Shown here: positions 55,409 to 64,000 of the stretch, piece by piece | Layout of the letters: the number at the start of each line of letters is the position of its first letter | Numbering within the stretch: position 1 is the stretch's first letter | Source of the DNA: Flavobacteriales bacterium | GTDB lineage: Bacteria > Bacteroidota > Bacteroidia > Flavobacteriales_D > Crocinitomicaceae | Direction of reading: 5' to 3' | DNA: 64,000 nt | Assembly: GCA_947463385.1 (NCBI GenBank) | Contig: CANHSL010000002.1 | Span: 1 to 64,000 of the forward strand | Notes under the pieces: model-generated | Seen by the model: only the letters and a program-made list of their open reading frames with translations | Told to the model about the DNA's origin: nothing | The model's database searches: none | Translations under genes and position numbers: made by a program

Positions 55409-57121
55409 ATGAAATTTAATTTTTACAACGTTCTATTCCTTGGATTTGCTGCATTAAGCGTAACAAGTTGCGATCAATTAAAGGAGTTGTCCTATTCCAC
55501 AACGCCGAATCCATTAGAGTTACACGGTGATAGTGTTGCGATTACGGTAACAGTAAATATTCCACCTAAAGGAATAAAGAAAAAAGTAAGCGCAGAAATC
55601 ACGCCAATGTTGGGAGACACAAAACTTACAACGTGGAAAATTCAAGGTGAAAAAGTAACTGGAAATGGTCAAACAATCACGTTCAAACCGGGTGGTACGG
55701 CTACATTTACAGAAACAGTTGCATACAATTCATCCATGGAGGCTGCAGATTTAAAACTAACAGGTAAAGTATTCAAAGGAACCAAAGAAAAAACAAAAGA
55801 AGCGCTTCCTGAAACAAAATTAGCGGATGCAACGATCATTACTCCATTATTGGTGCAACCTACCTTTAAAATGCTTACGGAAACAGCTACTATCCCAAGA
55901 TCTTTTGAAAAATCAGTGGCTGCTGAAGTAAATTACTTAAAAGGTAAATCTGATGTGCGCGCAGCTGAAATGAAAGATAAGGATGTTACGGATTTAGTTG
56001 CTTGGATTCAAGCAGCCCAATCTAATCCAAAAATCAAAATCAACTCGATTGATGTTAAAGGGTATGCTTCTCCCGACGGTGAAGAAACATTTAACAATAA
56101 CCTTTCCGGTACACGATCTAAAGCAACCCGTGCTGCGTTCATGGATCTCATGAAAAAAAATAAACTTACCATGTATGCTGATACTACGAATTATGTAACG
56201 GCTGCCTTAGGTGAAGATTTTGAAGGATTTAAAGTGGAGTTGGAACGAACAGCAAGCATTCTACAAGCGGACAAAGATTTATTTCTTCGGGTATTAACCA
56301 TGTCAGCGGATCCTAAGCAACGTGAAAAAGATTTAGTGGCCTTAGGGAAAGGTTTTACACAACTTGAAAAAGAGGTGTTTCCTAAAATTCGACGTGCTGT
56401 GATTGTAGTTAACTACACCGAGCAAGGTCTTTCTGACGACGAGTTGCGTGCGAAAGCAGCTGCTTCACCTGCAGAGATGTCTGGTGATGAATTGATTTTT
56501 ACTGCTTCTACCTTAGTAAAAGACATAGCTGAGCAAGGAAAAATTTATGATGCTGCTGCCCTAGCTTATCCTTCGGATGTTCGTGCATTGAATAACGCCG
56601 GTGCAGTTGCGTACATGCAAGGAAACGTAGCCAAAGCAAAAACGAACTTAGAAAAAGCGCTTAATGTTAAAGACAATTCCAAAACAAAGAATAATTTAGC
56701 TGGAGTAGCTATGTCACAAGGCGATCGTGCTACCGCTAAGAAAATGCTTTCTCAAGTAAAAGATAAAAGCGCAGAGGTTTCTTACAACAATGCAGTGATT
56801 ATGATTTTAGAAGGTAAATATTCTGCAGCTGCTTCTTCTTGTGGCTCAGAAGCTTCTTTTAACAAAGCGCTTGCACAGTTGCTAAACGGAAACCTAGATG
56901 AAGCTAGCAAAACACTTTCTTCTAGTAAAGATAAAGACTCTGCAGATGGGTATTATTTAAAAGCAATTATTGCAGCACGTTCAAATGCAGGCGTTGACGC
57001 GGTAGTTAGTAATTTAAAATCTGCGATTTCTAAAGATAAAAAATATAAAGAGAAAGCAGCGAAAGACCGCGAGTTTATTAAATTCATGAGCGATGCTTCA
57101 TTCAGCGCAGCTGTGAACTAA
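55409..57121 (+). CDS. Lipoprotein with OmpA-like and TPR regions
   Basis: A 570-residue predicted lipoprotein with lipobox VTSC (Cys21). A beta-rich N-terminal part (about 25-150) is followed by an OmpA-like peptidoglycan-binding region (about 160-345; INSIDVKGYASPDGEETFNNNLSGTRSKA carries the characteristic GYASPDG and NxxLSxxR motifs) and then TPR-like helices (about 370-560; VRALNNAGAVAYMQGNVAKAKTNLEKAL). It probably anchors the outer membrane to peptidoglycan. OmpA/TPR combinations occur in T9SS-related proteins such as PorE, but the domain order and lack of a beta-propeller argue against PorE itself. It has its own promoter and terminator. Confidence 0.88.
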   Translation: MKFNFYNVLFLGFAALSVTSCDQLKELSYSTTPNPLELHGDSVAITVTVNIPPKGIKKKVSAEITPMLGDTKLTTWKIQGEKVTGNGQTITFKPGGTATFTETVAYNSSMEAADLKLTGKVFKGTKEKTKEALPETKLADATIITPLLVQPTFKMLTETATIPRSFEKSVAAEVNYLKGKSDVRAAEMKDKDVTDLVAWIQAAQSNPKIKINSIDVKGYASPDGEETFNNNLSGTRSKATRAAFMDLMKKNKLTMYADTTNYVTAALGEDFEGFKVELERTASILQADKDLFLRVLTMSADPKQREKDLVALGKGFTQLEKEVFPKIRRAVIVVNYTEQGLSDDELRAKAAASPAEMSGDELIFTASTLVKDIAEQGKIYDAAALAYPSDVRALNNAGAVAYMQGNVAKAKTNLEKALNVKDNSKTKNNLAGVAMSQGDRATAKKMLSQVKDKSAEVSYNNAVIMILEGKYSAAASSCGSEASFNKALAQLLNGNLDEASKTLSSSKDKDSADGYYLKAIIAARSNAGVDAVVSNLKSAISKDKKYKEKAAKDREFIKFMSDASFSAAVN

Positions 57122-57142
57122 TTAGATCCTTAGATACCTTTA

Positions 57143-57169
57143 AACCCTGGCCTAGGTCAGGGTTTTTTT
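57143..57169 (+). terminator. Terminator of the OmpA/TPR gene, overlapping the glycosyltransferase 3' end
   Basis: AACCCTGG/CCTAGGTCAGGGTT forms a stem of up to 10 bp with a G-T pair, followed by seven T residues. On the other strand the same bases encode the last residues (KKTLT) and TAG stop of the gene at 57152-58057. Confidence 0.88.
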
Positions 57170-58057
57170 ATGCAAATAAAGTTGCTCCCATTGGCCAGGG
57201 GTAGGGATACAACGCCATTCACATTCTAAACAAATAACATCCATTAAGGTAGTGTAACCGCAAAAACTATAGATGACAGCAGCTGCGCTTAATGCCTCAT
57301 CTGCTTCACTCCATGAGTTAATGCAACGTGAATCATTAATCAACTCAGCGTTTGCCCCAATAATTACATCAAATTGATCTAATTCGGCTTTAAAGGCATT
57401 AAGCAGTATCGCTTGGAATTCAAAGGGACCATTAAAAAGCAACACCTTAAGTTTTTTTTCAGTTTTGCCCGAATTGCTTTCCAATTGGAACCTCGATTTT
57501 GTACCAATATAATGTTGCGTTTCGTTGAATTTTTTAGAAAGTTTTCCAGCAAAGCGCTTCTTCTCATTGTCTAAAATCCAAGTTGCATCAAAGCGTTTGA
57601 TTAAGAATCGGTTAATATATTGGCCAGGCGCTAAATACCAAGGTAGCGGAAGGGTACATTGATGCGTAATAAAAATTGAACACCCACGCTTACCTCTAAA
57701 TCCATAGCGCTGATCGCTTATAACGTAATCTGTTGGATTAGTATTTAGGTATTCGTTAATTCGATTACGCTCTTTAACATGTTGCCTAATTAAGGTGGGC
57801 AATTGCTTAATAAATCTTCCCAATTTAAATCCCTCACTGCTAAAAGAAAAGGAATATGAATCATGCCTTATAAACTGAAGGTCATTAAAATAATACGAAT
57901 AAATCGCTTCTTGTTGAGCACTACAGAATACAGTAATTACATTGTTTTGACGCAATAATTGTTCAATTATCGGCAGTGACCTGCTTACATGCCCCATGCC
58001 CCAGTTGAGGGGAGAAAAGATGATTTTCGCGTTGTGAATTCGATCAGGGGTTACCAT
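57152..58057 (-). CDS. GT-B glycosyltransferase-like protein, shortened at the C-terminus
   Basis: A 301-residue protein of the MurG-like GT-B superfamily. It begins KIIFSPLNWGMGHVSRSLPIIEQL, the typical donor-loop start, and has DYVISDQRYGFRGKRGCSIFITHQ and, near the end, SFCGYTTLMDVICLECEWRCIPTPGQWEQLYL. In this family the IPTPGQxEQ motif is normally followed by a further stretch with the last helices; here only seven residues follow, read from the terminator of the convergent gene. The acceptor and donor are unknown. The gene may be a functional shortened form or a decaying one. Confidence 0.78.
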   Translation of the reverse strand: MVTPDRIHNAKIIFSPLNWGMGHVSRSLPIIEQLLRQNNVITVFCSAQQEAIYSYYFNDLQFIRHDSYSFSFSSEGFKLGRFIKQLPTLIRQHVKERNRINEYLNTNPTDYVISDQRYGFRGKRGCSIFITHQCTLPLPWYLAPGQYINRFLIKRFDATWILDNEKKRFAGKLSKKFNETQHYIGTKSRFQLESNSGKTEKKLKVLLFNGPFEFQAILLNAFKAELDQFDVIIGANAELINDSRCINSWSEADEALSAAAVIYSFCGYTTLMDVICLECEWRCIPTPGQWEQLYLHKKTLT

Positions 58058-58104
58058 TTCTGTAAAAATAGAAACATAGATGTGAAATTGTGGCGTGTTT
58101 TGGT

Positions 58105-58112
58105 TAATTTTG
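58105..58112 (+). promoter_or_regulatory. -7 element for clpP-clpX
   Basis: TAATTTTG, 19 bases before the clpP ATG. No TTG is found at exactly the usual spacing; one lies 14 bases upstream. Confidence 0.55.
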
Positions 58113-58131
58113 GAAAATAATCAAATCACAT

Positions 58132-58800
58132 ATGAACGAAGGACAAGAATTTTTAAAATACGCTACAAAACATGTAGGGTTGAACAGTATGCACCTTGGG
58201 CATTTTATAGAATCGTCAATGACGCCTTATATTATCGAAGAGCGTCCAATGAATATGACACAAATGGATGTTTTCTCTCGTTTAATGATGGATAGAATTA
58301 TCTTTCTTGGAACAGGGATTAACGACCAGGTCGCAAACATCATCAACGCACAATTATTGTTCTTGGAGTCGTTGGATGCGAAAAAAGACATTCAAATCTA
58401 CATGAATTCTCCCGGTGGATCCGTGTATGCCGGTCTTGGGATTTATGATACGATGCAATACATCCGTCCGGACGTGGCAACGATATGCACAGGTATTGCA
58501 GCATCAATGGGTGCGGTATTGTTGTGTGCGGGAGCTGAAGGAAAACGCAGTGCCTTGAAACATGCGCGTGTTATGATTCACCAGCCCCTAGGAGGTGCTC
58601 AGGGACAAGCATCAGACATTGAAATTACAGCCCGTGAGATTCAGAAATTAAAGAAGGAATTGTACGATATTATCGCTACGCACTCTAAACAAGACTACGA
58701 AAAGGTTTGGCAAGATTCAGACCGTGATTATTGGATGACATCAGAGGAAGCAAAAGCATATGGCATGGTGGATGAGGTGTTGTTGAGAAATCCTAAATAA
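58132..58800 (+). CDS. clpP: ATP-dependent Clp protease proteolytic subunit
   Basis: A 222-residue serine protease subunit that assembles as a 14-mer barrel with ClpX. The triad is visible: Ser125 in [10 protein letters not shown], His150 in MIHQPLGG, and Asp199 in DSDRDYWM. The oxyanion segment [16 protein letters not shown] is present. The first 40 or so residues are longer than the mature E. coli enzyme and probably include a propeptide. clpX follows after one base. Confidence 0.97.
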   Translation: MNEGQEFLKYATKHVGLNSMHLGHFIESSMTPYIIEERPMNMTQMDVFSRLMMDRIIFLGTGINDQVANIINAQLLFLESLDAKKDIQIYMNSPGGSVYAGLGIYDTMQYIRPDVATICTGIAASMGAVLLCAGAEGKRSALKHARVMIHQPLGGAQGQASDIEITAREIQKLKKELYDIIATHSKQDYEKVWQDSDRDYWMTSEEAKAYGMVDEVLLRNPK

Positions 58801-58801
58801 G

Positions 58802-60031
58802 ATGGCCTCTAAACGAGAATGTTCCTTTTGTGGAAATGAAATAATTCATCCGCACGTTTTAGTTTCTGGTGCTTCAGCGGTCATATGTGACGAATGTGTT
58901 ATTCAAGCAAAGCGCATTGTGGATAGTGAGCTGAGCAGAACCTCAACTGAATCAACAACCGTTACAACTTCATTCAGTGCACTAAAGCCGAAGGAGTTGA
59001 GCGCTAAATTAGATGAATATGTAATAGGGCAAGACGAAGCGAAAAAGGTGTTGAGTGTGGCCGTTTATAACCATTACAAGCGAATTGAAGCGAACCTAAC
59101 GGAATCTGATGTACAAATTGAGAAATCAAACATCGTTCTTGTAGGTAGAACTGGAACAGGTAAAACGTTGTTAGCCAAAACGATCGCAAATTTATTGGAT
59201 GTACCGTTTTGTATAGCCGATGCAACGGTATTAACCGAGGCAGGATATGTCGGAGAAGATGTAGAAACCATCCTAACACGATTGCTTCAAGCCGCTGATT
59301 ACAATGTTGAGAAAGCGCAGCGCGGTATTGTGTTTATTGATGAAATTGATAAAATTGCCCGTAAAAAAGATAATCCATCAATCACACGTGATGTTTCAGG
59401 AGAAGGGGTGCAGCAAGCTTTATTGAAATTGCTTGAAGGCACCATTGTTAATGTTCCACCGCAAGGAGGTCGAAAACATCCAGAACAAAAACTGATTCAA
59501 TTAGATACTCGTAACATTTTATTTATCTGTGGAGGAGCTTTTGATGGGATAGAGAAATTAATTGCGAATCGTGTGAATAAGTCTACCATTGGTTTTTCCT
59601 CTAAAGATCAACCGAACATTGAGAAAATCGACCTTCTAAGTTATATATCGCCCACAGACTTAAAAGCATATGGATTAATCCCAGAGTTAATTGGTCGTTT
59701 CCCTGTTTTGAGTCATTTACTTCCTCTAGATCGCGCTGCGTTGCGCCGCATCTTGACGGAACCTAAAAATGCCTTGATGAAACAGTTTGTAAAAGTATTT
59801 GAATTAGACGGTATTCGCCTGACCTTTGACCAAGCCGTTTTGGATTTTATCGTTGATAAGGCCATTGAATTTGAATTAGGCGCCCGTGGATTGCGTTCTA
59901 TTTGTGAAGCAATTTTCATGGATGCGATGTATGAATTCCCTTCTTCGAACAAGAAAAAGTTCCATGTTACCTTGGATTATGCTGAAACTGTATTCAATAA
60001 ATCGAAAGTGGGCAGATTATTCGCCGCTTAG
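58802..60031 (+). CDS. clpX: ATP-dependent Clp protease ATP-binding subunit ClpX
   Basis: A 409-residue AAA+ unfoldase feeding ClpP. The N-terminal zinc domain has Cys7, Cys10, Cys29 and Cys32. Walker A reads GRTGTGKT (115-122), where the usual Pro (GPTGxGKT) is replaced by Arg116; Walker B is [12 protein letters not shown]. The pore loops GYVG, RKH and the IGF loop for ClpP docking (TIGFSSK) are all present. Length fits the family (about 410-425). The Walker A change is the only departure seen. Confidence 0.97.
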   Translation: MASKRECSFCGNEIIHPHVLVSGASAVICDECVIQAKRIVDSELSRTSTESTTVTTSFSALKPKELSAKLDEYVIGQDEAKKVLSVAVYNHYKRIEANLTESDVQIEKSNIVLVGRTGTGKTLLAKTIANLLDVPFCIADATVLTEAGYVGEDVETILTRLLQAADYNVEKAQRGIVFIDEIDKIARKKDNPSITRDVSGEGVQQALLKLLEGTIVNVPPQGGRKHPEQKLIQLDTRNILFICGGAFDGIEKLIANRVNKSTIGFSSKDQPNIEKIDLLSYISPTDLKAYGLIPELIGRFPVLSHLLPLDRAALRRILTEPKNALMKQFVKVFELDGIRLTFDQAVLDFIVDKAIEFELGARGLRSICEAIFMDAMYEFPSSNKKKFHVTLDYAETVFNKSKVGRLFAA

Positions 60032-60054
60032 TTTATTTTTATAGACTCGTTTAT

Positions 60055-60062
60055 TAACTTTG
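60055..60062 (+). promoter_or_regulatory. -7 element for pdhB
   Basis: TAACTTTG, 29 bases before the ATG at 60092; no clear -33 match. Confidence 0.55.
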
Positions 60063-60091
60063 CACCTCGTTTACAACATTTTACCTTTAAC

Positions 60092-61069
60092 ATGAAAACA
60101 ATTCAGTTTCGAGAAGCTTTAAGAGAAGCAATGTCCGAAGAAATGAGAAGAGATTCTTCTGTATTTCTGCTTGGAGAAGAAGTCGCCGAATATAACGGTG
60201 CATACAAGGTTTCCCAAGGAATGCTAGATGAATTTGGTCCGAAACGCGTTATAGATACGCCAATCGCTGAATTGGGCTTTGCAGGAATTGCTGTGGGTGC
60301 ATCCATGAATGGTTTGCGTCCAATCGTTGAATTTATGACTTGGAATTTCGCAATTCTTGCGGCAGACCAAATTATTAATTCGGCAGCGAAAATGTTGCAA
60401 ATGTCTGGAGGACAATATCATTGTCCAATTGTATTTCGCGGTGGAAATGGAACGGCAGGACAGCTAGCAGCTACCCATTCCCAAAGTTTCGAAGCATTTT
60501 ACGCCCATGTTCCAGGCTTAAAAGTTATTACTCCATCTAATCCTGCGGATGCGAAAGGCTTGTTAAAAGCTGCCATTCGAGATGAAGATCCTGTGGTCTT
60601 TTTGGAATCAGAAAAAATGTATGGTGATAAAGGAGACGTTCCCGAAGGAGAATACATCATTCCAATCGGAGTAGCAGATGTAAAACGTAAAGGAACTGAT
60701 GTGACCATTGTTTCGTTTGGTAAAATCATTAAAGTGGCGTATGCTGCGGCAGAAGAATTGGCAAAAGAAAATATTAATGTCGAGATCATTGATCTTCGTA
60801 CGATTCGCCCATTGGATTATCATACAATCGTTGAATCAATTAAGAAAACTAATCGGTGCGTGGTACTTGAAGAATCTTGGCCTTTGGCTAGTATTTCTTC
60901 GGAAATCGCTTACCACTTGCAACGCTATGCCTTTGATTACTTGGATGCTCCGGTAGAACGGGTAACACAAACCGACACGCCGTTCGCGTTTTCTCCGACC
61001 TTAATTGATGAGGCCCTTCCGAATGTGGATCGCCTGATCAAAGCGGTTAAGCGTACCTTATATCGATAG
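60092..61069 (+). CDS. pdhB: Pyruvate dehydrogenase E1 component, beta subunit
   Basis: A 325-residue transketolase-like subunit that, with the alpha subunit, decarboxylates pyruvate in the PDH complex. It begins KTIQFREALREAMSEEMRRD, has FLLGEEVAEYNGAYKVSQGM, RVIDTPIAELGFAGIAVGA, EFMTWNFAILAADQI and the C-terminal IIDLRTIRPLDYHTI and RVTQTDTPFAFSP. Branched-chain 2-oxoacid dehydrogenase beta subunits are similar, but these segments fit PDH better. The alpha subunit, E2 and E3 genes are not adjacent. Confidence 0.93.
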   Translation: MKTIQFREALREAMSEEMRRDSSVFLLGEEVAEYNGAYKVSQGMLDEFGPKRVIDTPIAELGFAGIAVGASMNGLRPIVEFMTWNFAILAADQIINSAAKMLQMSGGQYHCPIVFRGGNGTAGQLAATHSQSFEAFYAHVPGLKVITPSNPADAKGLLKAAIRDEDPVVFLESEKMYGDKGDVPEGEYIIPIGVADVKRKGTDVTIVSFGKIIKVAYAAAEELAKENINVEIIDLRTIRPLDYHTIVESIKKTNRCVVLEESWPLASISSEIAYHLQRYAFDYLDAPVERVTQTDTPFAFSPTLIDEALPNVDRLIKAVKRTLYR

Positions 61070-61090
61070 AACGATTTATACTAAAATAAA

Positions 61091-61116
61091 AAAGGGGCCT
61101 CGGCCCCTTTTTTGTT
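61091..61116. terminator. Terminator between convergent pdhB and the subtilase gene
   Basis: AAAGGGGCC/GGCCCCTTT forms a perfect 9-bp GC-rich stem with T runs on the plus side (TTTTTTG) and a weaker run on the minus side. Confidence 0.9.
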
Positions 61117-61134
61117 TGATATTATTTGTGTTGC

Positions 61135-63267
61135 TTAAAGTACGATGAGTTGTTTTGTCGCGGTAGACCCATTCGTAGATTTGATGGTTACCATGTACAT
61201 GCCCGCTTCCAAATCAGTTAACATAATCGTTTGGTAGTTTTGTATTGATCGATTCATCACTACTCGTCCGCTTTGCTCAATTACACTAAGTTTCATACCT
61301 GAACCTTTCCACGAGATTTTAACGTTTCCATAAGATGGATTTGGATAAACATTTAACGCGATATCCTGTAGGGTAGAAGTGTTTGCGTTACTTTCGTTAA
61401 GTACCTCTGTGGATATCTCAGCCGTACAACCGTTCAAGTCTGTAACGAATACCGTATAGATTCCTGCGCTCAGGTCACTAAGGTCCTCTGTGGTTGCTCC
61501 ATTTGACCATTCAAAAGTATACCCTGGCGTTCCTCCCGTAATGTTCAAGTCAATGCTTCCCTCGTTATTCCCTAAATCAGCGGTTGTGGTTGGGTTCAAG
61601 TCTATTGCTGTCGGTTCAGTGATGTCATAAGAACCACTTGTGGTGCATCCGTTGGCATCTGTGATTTGAACAGAATAGGTTCCAGCTGTCAATTCCGTAA
61701 GGCTTTCTGTTGTAGCACCGTTGCTCCAGTTGTATGTATAGGTTGGGTTCCCATTATTAACAACCAAGCTCACCGATCCATTTGTTCCTCCATTACAACT
61801 TACATTATTCGAAAGGGAGTTTTCAATTACTGGCGCACCATTGTTTACTGTTGCCGTTGTTGTTACTACACATCCATGGGCATCTGTAATTTGATACGTA
61901 TATGTTCCTGATGTTAAGTCACCAAAGAAAAACTCAGCTTGACCATTACTTGTATTTACTTGATACGGCTCTTGACCTTGAGACGGTGAAATAGTCACTG
62001 CTCCATTTCCTTCAGTACATCCGTTGGTAACATATGCTACTACATCCATATTGTTTTGAGTTGCTAGAGCCATAGAAACAGCTGCATTCGCATTCAATCT
62101 CCCAACGCCAATCATACCGATATAGTCTTGATTATGAGCGTCAATGTTATTTGAACTATTCTTTAAAATTTGTTCGATTTCATCATTGTCTAAACATGGA
62201 TTTACACTAAGCATAAGGGCAATAGTTCCTGTTACAAAGGGTGCGGCATAAGAAGAACCAGATGAAGTCAAGTAATTTACCGGAGAATCTGAAATGTTTA
62301 CTTTATACCCCGGCGCAGCTAAGTCAACGGCACTGTTGTGTTGGTGTGTTGTGTGTGGGTCTCCAATGTTCTCCTCGTGATTATCAAATTCCCCAATGCT
62401 CGTTACTGAAAACACGTGATTATAAGAAGCTGGATAAGCCATTGAGGAAGGATCACCGCAGGTAGTTCCGTTCCCTGCTGCTGCAACGATAAACGTACCA
62501 TTTGCATATACTTCATCGATTACATCTTGTTCGAATTGACTGAATGTACAACCCGAGAACCAACTCACATTGATTACATCAATACCTGCATTGGTAGCTG
62601 CAAGGAGTTGATTAAAGTTCATTTCATAAAAAGCGATGGACGAATTAAAGCCAATAGAACTCACTCCAACTTGATTGTCTGTTTTCCCTGCAGCAATGAT
62701 CGCTACGGCAGTTCCGTGTTCAGAAGGTAAGGTATTATGGTAATCGTAATATGTGATTTTTCCTGCGAGTTCTTCGTGGTAAGGATTTAGGTTTTCATCG
62801 CTGATACCAACTATGATTCCTGCATTTGACTGCGTTTGATTCCAAGCTTGTGGGGCTTTAATTAGGTCTAGTGCGTAATTGGTTCCGAAGACCGCATTAT
62901 AATCATTTGGTACGTAAAGTGTTTTGTATTCCGGTGCGCGCTCAATTTCTGCAACAACACCTGGAAAATTTTTCAAGGTGTTTTCTAAACTTGCAGCGTC
63001 ACATGAACAATTGAATTCATAAACACCTTGTAATTTTTCATTTTTTGAATTTGAAAGCGCTTGATGCACGTCCGTAACACCTAATTGGTTTAATGCATTC
63101 GCAAACGAAGGGTTCGTTGATCCAATGGTTCCGTTTTCTAATACACGTGGTGTGCTTTGACGGTCTGAGATTCGAGCCCAAACACGAGCGCTTTGTGCTT
63201 CTGCAGTAAAACTGCTAATTCCGATTAACCCGGTTAATAGGATGCTTAAGTTGATTTTATTTTTCAT
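61135..63267 (-). CDS. Subtilisin-like (S8) protease with SprB-type repeats and T9SS sorting domain
   Basis: A 710-residue secreted serine protease. A signal peptide (1-24) and an I9-like prodomain (about 40-118) precede the S8 domain (about 140-400) with Asp157 (GISDEN), His184 (HGTAVA), oxyanion Asn266 (AAAGN) and Ser339 (GSSYAAP). Then come three SprB-like repeats (about 410-480, 485-560 and 570-630; YNWSNGATTESL ... LTAGTYSVQITDANGCT pattern) and a type A sorting domain (LNVYPNPSYGNVKISW ... EAGMYMVTI ... TKQLIVL). It is probably exported by T9SS and may be anchored to or released from the surface. All catalytic residues are intact. Confidence 0.94.
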   Translation of the reverse strand: MKNKINLSILLTGLIGISSFTAEAQSARVWARISDRQSTPRVLENGTIGSTNPSFANALNQLGVTDVHQALSNSKNEKLQGVYEFNCSCDAASLENTLKNFPGVVAEIERAPEYKTLYVPNDYNAVFGTNYALDLIKAPQAWNQTQSNAGIIVGISDENLNPYHEELAGKITYYDYHNTLPSEHGTAVAIIAAGKTDNQVGVSSIGFNSSIAFYEMNFNQLLAATNAGIDVINVSWFSGCTFSQFEQDVIDEVYANGTFIVAAAGNGTTCGDPSSMAYPASYNHVFSVTSIGEFDNHEENIGDPHTTHQHNSAVDLAAPGYKVNISDSPVNYLTSSGSSYAAPFVTGTIALMLSVNPCLDNDEIEQILKNSSNNIDAHNQDYIGMIGVGRLNANAAVSMALATQNNMDVVAYVTNGCTEGNGAVTISPSQGQEPYQVNTSNGQAEFFFGDLTSGTYTYQITDAHGCVVTTTATVNNGAPVIENSLSNNVSCNGGTNGSVSLVVNNGNPTYTYNWSNGATTESLTELTAGTYSVQITDANGCTTSGSYDITEPTAIDLNPTTTADLGNNEGSIDLNITGGTPGYTFEWSNGATTEDLSDLSAGIYTVFVTDLNGCTAEISTEVLNESNANTSTLQDIALNVYPNPSYGNVKISWKGSGMKLSVIEQSGRVVMNRSIQNYQTIMLTDLEAGMYMVTIKSTNGSTATKQLIVL

Positions 63268-63422
63268 TTTTATTTTTTTTAAGTGGTTTCTGAGACAAAG
63301 ATGAAGACCATTTAAAAAGGTGGGTGAATTCTAATTCAACTTGTGCGCAAATTACACCTTGTTACGTGGGTGTGTTTAAGCAGTTTTGTGGATGAGGCTA
63401 AGCGTAACTACTTAGTTACTAG

Positions 63423-64000
63423 TTATTTTTGAGCCGTTCGGTATAGAAAAAATGCAATGATACCAAAGAGTAAATTCGGCGTCCATACAGCGATAAAGGC
63501 CGGTAGACCAACATTCAATGCAGCAACAGCCATTACTTTCATGGCAAAAATGTAAACAAATACAAATCCGAGCCCAATGGCTATGTTTAATCCAATTCCG
63601 CCTCGCTTTTTGCGTGAAGCAACCGAAACACCGATTATTGTTAGAATATACGTAGCGAATGGATAAGATGTTCGTTGATGCATTTCGATTTCATAATAAG
63701 GCACCCTCGAAGAACCCTTCATTTTTTCTCGTTTAATCAGTTGAGCTAATTCAGGGTATGTCATGGTTTCGGCTACATTTTCTCGCTGTGCCATTTCATC
63801 AATAGAAAAACTAAGCACGGTATCCATACTGGATCGGTATTTTACTTTGCCTTTTGGGAAACTGATTTGTTTGATGTATACATTTTTTAAGGTCCATTGC
63901 GTCGTTCCTGGCCGATTAATAGCTTCGTTTGCTTTTAAAAAAAAGATAGGTTGACTAGAATCACCCCACTGTTGCACAACGAAATTAGTTACCTTCCCCG
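63423..64000 (-). CDS. LptF/LptG-family LPS-export permease, partial (5' end beyond the window)
   Basis: The C-terminal part of a YjgP/YjgQ permease of the LPS transport ABC system, running off the window: the frame stays open to base 64000 (upstream codons read GKVTNFV before VQQWGDS). About 191 residues are visible of an expected 350 or more. They cover the end of the periplasmic beta-jellyroll (NRPGTTQWTLKNVYI) and three membrane segments after SYPFATYILTIIGVSVASRKKRGGIGLNIAIGLGFVFVY, a family signature. Whether it is LptF or LptG cannot be decided. LptE of the same system is encoded at 46894-47403. Confidence 0.92.
   Translation of the reverse strand, partial: GKVTNFVVQQWGDSSQPIFFLKANEAINRPGTTQWTLKNVYIKQISFPKGKVKYRSSMDTVLSFSIDEMAQRENVAETMTYPELAQLIKREKMKGSSRVPYYEIEMHQRTSYPFATYILTIIGVSVASRKKRGGIGLNIAIGLGFVFVYIFAMKVMAVAALNVGLPAFIAVWTPNLLFGIIAFFLYRTAQK

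Noticed and set aside
63268-63422. Small gene or RNA between the subtilase and lptF/G genes
   Set aside because: The 155 bases show no good coding frame, hairpin or tRNA-like fold; only a weak CATCTTTG near 63295 resembles a promoter box.

Overview
The window is a chromosomal segment of a Bacteroidota bacterium, most likely of the order Flavobacteriales. The evidence is SusC/SusD-type outer-membrane proteins, GldD/GldE gliding proteins, type IX secretion (T9SS) C-terminal sorting domains, GLPGLI and SprB-repeat proteins, a fused CcsBA cytochrome c synthase, and many promoters of the Bacteroidota form TTTG-N19-TAnnTTTG. The family or genus cannot be settled from the sequence alone. Gene density is high: no gene-free stretch reaches 300 bases, and no tRNA, rRNA, CRISPR array, prophage or insertion sequence was seen.

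Layout. 1-4755: a susC-susD pair, then a repeat-rich gap (4756-5046). 5047-8259 (minus): lnt, rpmA, rplU and an EamA transporter. 8452-24675 (plus): a compact dcw cluster, mraZ-rsmH-ftsL-ftsI-murE-mraY-murD-(unknown 151 aa)-ftsW-murG-murC-ftsQ-ftsA-ftsZ-yqeY, mostly with overlapping or touching genes. 24713-26528: a three-gene methionine-salvage operon, mtnB-mtnD-mtnC. 26574-30190 (minus): two paralogous T9SS-exported proteins. 30270-36421 (minus): rfbA plus a polyprenyl synthase, and a lipoprotein / TonB-type barrel / GLPGLI operon. 36504-38620 (plus): ruvX, def, a TPR lipoprotein and a DUF1573 protein. 38669-42495 (minus): rluA-type synthase and ccsBA. 42563-43486: an esterase-like protein. 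43692-50088 (minus): miaB, a sigma-54 activator, lptE, a TPR-like protein and secG, then groES-groEL. 50274-57121 (plus): topA, ssb, gldE, gldD, folK and an OmpA/TPR lipoprotein. 57152-58057 (minus): a shortened glycosyltransferase. 58132-61069 (plus): clpP, clpX, pdhB. 61135-64000 (minus): a subtilisin-like T9SS protease and the 3' part of an lptF/lptG gene.

Functionally most of the window is core physiology: septal and peptidoglycan synthesis, envelope lipoprotein and LPS transport, protein folding and turnover, topology and replication support. Surface functions of Bacteroidota lifestyle are interspersed: nutrient uptake, T9SS cargo and gliding.

The observations most worth checking are: a pair of inverted GTGGTAAnnnGTGG elements flanking the mraZ promoter region, likely MraZ operators; an uncharacterised small protein inside the dcw cluster that resembles the tail of MurD; promoters so close to start codons that miaB and mtnB mRNAs should be leaderless; a glycosyltransferase whose 3' end runs into a neighbour's terminator; three kinds of hairpin-forming intergenic repeats; and a ClpX with an altered Walker A motif. 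No clear new multi-gene system was recognised.
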